In this document: in pieces, positions 6,097 through 8,050 of the stretch | Layout: the number at the start of each line of letters is the position of its first letter | How positions within the stretch are numbered: the stretch's first letter is position 1 | Assembly (NCBI GenBank): GCA_023144875.1 | Contig: JAGLEW010000134.1 | Coordinates: 1-8,050 of the forward strand | Direction of reading: 5' to 3' | Length of the DNA: 8,050 nt | Source of the DNA: Methylococcales bacterium | GTDB taxonomy: Bacteria > Pseudomonadota > Gammaproteobacteria > Methylococcales > Methylomonadaceae | Notes under the pieces: generated by a model | What the model saw: only the letters and a program-made list of their open reading frames with translations | Database searches by the model: none | What the model was told of the DNA's origin: nothing | Translations under genes and position numbers: made by a program

Positions 6097-7800
6097 CTAA
6101 TTTTCTTCGTTCCACGTGTAAACTACTTCTACTTTGTTTCCAGGTTCACTATAAACCAATGACTGACAAAGATCATCCACTAAAATAATCCCTCTTCCAT
6201 ACAATACTAATTCTTCGGTCAGTCTGGGCTTATTTAATACTTTAGAAATATCAAAACCATCGCCACTATCAATGATGGTGATTTTAATCTTAAGTTGTTT
6301 GTCTTTACGAAAACCCTTAAGTGAAAAGCTAATATTTCCTGTTTTCAGCGTCTCTAAGCGTTTTTCACGTTCATTAAAATAATCACCAAAACCTTCTGGG
6401 GTACTTTTTAACGTGGAGTTTAATTGTAAAATGCCATGATCCAGCGCATTAACATAAAGTTCAGTGAGGATTGTATATAAAGGTTGTAAATGATCCTCCA
6501 GCTTTTTTTCCATATTTTTGAGCTGTGTAATCAATAAAGGGATAGGGTCTTGGTTGACAAGCTCTGTCCCTGCTAGGGTTAATTGATAATGCCATGCCCA
6601 TTGATCGTTGGTTCGAATTTCAATGACTTTTGCTTTTTCTTGTGTCGCGGTTACCGTTTTTTCCGCCTGTACAAATAAGCCATCTGCACAGATTATTTCA
6701 GCCAGACTAATGTCATCTTCTGTTTTTCCACCTTCACAAAACTGTATTAAAGCATTTTTAATATCAACAGTTACATTATGATGCGTATCAGATTCTATCA
6801 ATGCTTCTAGTCGGGGTTGACCAAAAAGCTCTTTTTGGGGATTGGTCGCTTCAATAACACCATCACTGAACATGATAATACTATCGCCAGTGCTAATAGG
6901 AACTTTTTCAAATAAAGGCTTATAGTTTATGTTTGCGGTAACACTCAAAGGATAAATGACGGAATTAATTCTTTGCTTAATTTTACTGGTGTTTTTAATA
7001 ATGACATCAGGCATTCCACAGATACAAACCAAGGCATAATCAAGCTCTTTGCGAATAACCACATACTGCACAGCCATAAACATTCCGATCGGCAGTATTT
7101 GTTTGAGTTTATTATTCATTTCGGCTAAAATTTTATCGCCTGTAAACCCCTTTGCAATCATTGCTTTAAATACGTTTGATGCAGGAAGTGCGCCAATAGC
7201 GGCTTTTAGTCCATGTCCCGTAAAATCCGCTAACATCACATGCAATTCGCCAGAGGGTGACATTGCACTTAAAAAAATATCGCCACTAAACATTTCGGCT
7301 GATTTTAATAAGGTTTTAATTTCACCACAATTATGACTATCTGCAAGGATGGCTTGATTAAAGACCATTTTTGCAACTTCTTGGTCTCTTTGGGTTGAGG
7401 CGACCATGGCATGATAACGACTGTATAAAACCGATAAGCGTTCCACTGATTTTATTCGCGCCAGCAATATGCGTAAATCAACAGGTTTGACAATAAAATC
7501 ATCGCCGCCTGAATCAATACATTCGGAGAGTTTGACATCATCTGAAACCGCCGTTACAAAAATAATAGGGACAAAAGAAGTTTCTTCGCATAATGCTTTG
7601 ATACGCTTGCAAGACTCAATACCATCCATTACGGGCATCATTAAGTCCATAAAAACAATAAAAGGCTGATGCTCTACAAATTTTTCAACCGCTTGTAAGC
7701 CATTTTCAGCTTCAAACACTTCATAACCATTACGTTTTAATAAAACATTCAATAAATGGCGGTTTATTTTATTATCATCAACAACTAATGCTTTTTTCAT
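6097..7800 (-). CDS. Response regulator with SpoIIE/RsbU-type PP2C phosphatase and RsbW-like kinase domain (HsbR/CrsR type)
   Basis: Three domains are visible in 567 residues. The receiver (1-120) has D8/D9, phospho-acceptor D52, T83 and K105. The PP2C domain (about 150-370) keeps metal-binding aspartates in SGD (D174), ADFTGHG (D192), FSDG (D313) and EDDIS (D362/D363). The C-terminal GHKL ATPase (about 430-567) has E447 and N451 in ELYVNALDHG, D511 in DSGDGFD, and YGRG (G535-G537). This layout matches HsbR of Pseudomonas (about 570 residues) and CrsR of Shewanella. There the phosphatase and kinase act oppositely on a STAS antagonist, tuning an anti-sigma factor or diguanylate cyclase. No STAS gene, sigma factor or sensor kinase is in the window, so output and input here are unknown. 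Start ATG 7798-7800 follows AGGAGG by ten bases. Confidence 0.93.
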   Translation of the reverse strand: MKKALVVDDNKINRHLLNVLLKRNGYEVFEAENGLQAVEKFVEHQPFIVFMDLMMPVMDGIESCKRIKALCEETSFVPIIFVTAVSDDVKLSECIDSGGDDFIVKPVDLRILLARIKSVERLSVLYSRYHAMVASTQRDQEVAKMVFNQAILADSHNCGEIKTLLKSAEMFSGDIFLSAMSPSGELHVMLADFTGHGLKAAIGALPASNVFKAMIAKGFTGDKILAEMNNKLKQILPIGMFMAVQYVVIRKELDYALVCICGMPDVIIKNTSKIKQRINSVIYPLSVTANINYKPLFEKVPISTGDSIIMFSDGVIEATNPQKELFGQPRLEALIESDTHHNVTVDIKNALIQFCEGGKTEDDISLAEIICADGLFVQAEKTVTATQEKAKVIEIRTNDQWAWHYQLTLAGTELVNQDPIPLLITQLKNMEKKLEDHLQPLYTILTELYVNALDHGILQLNSTLKSTPEGFGDYFNEREKRLETLKTGNISFSLKGFRKDKQLKIKITIIDSGDGFDISKVLNKPRLTEELVLYGRGIILVDDLCQSLVYSEPGNKVEVVYTWNEEN

Positions 7801-7810
7801 TGAGAAACGG

Positions 7811-7816
7811 CCTCCT
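7811..7816 (-). promoter_or_regulatory. Ribosome binding site of the response regulator gene
   Basis: The minus strand reads AGGAGG, a full Shine-Dalgarno, ten bases before the ATG at 7800. The spacing is slightly long but the perfect match decides this start. Confidence 0.75.
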
Positions 7817-8050
7817 TTTTATTGATGTGGTAAGTTTGGGTGGGTATATTTAATAGAAAGGACTCTGTTTTTCAGCGATAAAAAACGTCGAAAGCAAGAC
7901 TTAAACACTAAAAAACGTTGAGTTGTCATAGTTGGTTTCAAAAAATATAAATTTTACAGTTAATAGAAAACACTTCTTTTATCTGACTTGCTAAACATGC
8001 AACAGGTCATGTGCGTATAATATTGTTACCATTATAAATTAATTCAAACC
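7817..8050. promoter_or_regulatory. Leader/promoter region of the response regulator, to the right edge
   Basis: No gene is seen in these 234 bases. They hold a near-identical 12-base pair, TAAAAAACGTCG (7879-7890) and TAAAAAACGTTG (7909-7920), starting exactly 30 bases apart. There is a small inverted repeat ACATG/CATGT (7995-7999, 8008-8012). Two opposed TATAAT hexamers lie at 8016-8021 (plus) and 8031-8036 (minus). The minus hexamer could serve the response regulator with a leader of about 220 bases; its -35 would be outside the window. The plus hexamer could serve a gene to the right, but no good -35 is seen. Functions are inferred from position only. Confidence 0.35.

Noticed and set aside
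7049..7669. Plus-strand frames opposite the response regulator
   Set aside because: They lie antisense to an unambiguous multi-domain gene and show no protein family features.

Overview
The window reads as ordinary chromosome from an AT-rich gammaproteobacterium. The evidence is a PrlC-type oligopeptidase, an SbcC with a CxxC zinc hook, a periplasmic Do-family (DegQ/DegP) protease, and a response regulator with the HsbR/CrsR architecture. The low-GC codon use and the truncated 'MTDDELKELV' protein remind me of Methylococcales or Thiotrichales genomes. That placement is from memory and is weak.

Layout, left to right. Bases 1-386 hold the C-terminal end of prlC (+). After 56 bases comes sbcC (443-3895, +), a complete 1150-residue SMC-like ATPase without sbcD beside it. 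Next is a damaged intergenic stretch (3896-4285). It contains the first ~24 codons of a protein that appears cut off by an insertion-sequence-like end, followed by AT-rich DNA with no convincing gene. A good sigma70-type promoter (4286-4313) then leads into degQ-like (4353-5717, +), which ends at a strong stem-loop terminator that can work in both directions. Facing it on the minus strand are a small two-helix membrane protein with a very acidic N-terminus (5772-6038) and, upstream of it by 58 bases, a 567-residue REC-PP2C-HATPase partner-switch regulator (6097-7800). The last 250 bases are the leader or promoter region of that regulator and probably of a gene beyond the right edge.

The plus-strand genes concern protein turnover (prlC in the cytoplasm, degQ in the periplasm) and DNA-end processing (sbcC); nothing links them into one pathway. 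The minus-strand pair could be a small operon in which a phosphorylation-controlled phosphatase/kinase is co-transcribed with an unknown membrane protein. I did not find a clear undescribed system. The points most worth following are the interrupted gene at 3937-4022, sbcC without sbcD, the inverted repeat bracketing the sbcC start, and the regulator/membrane-protein pair with no visible STAS antagonist.
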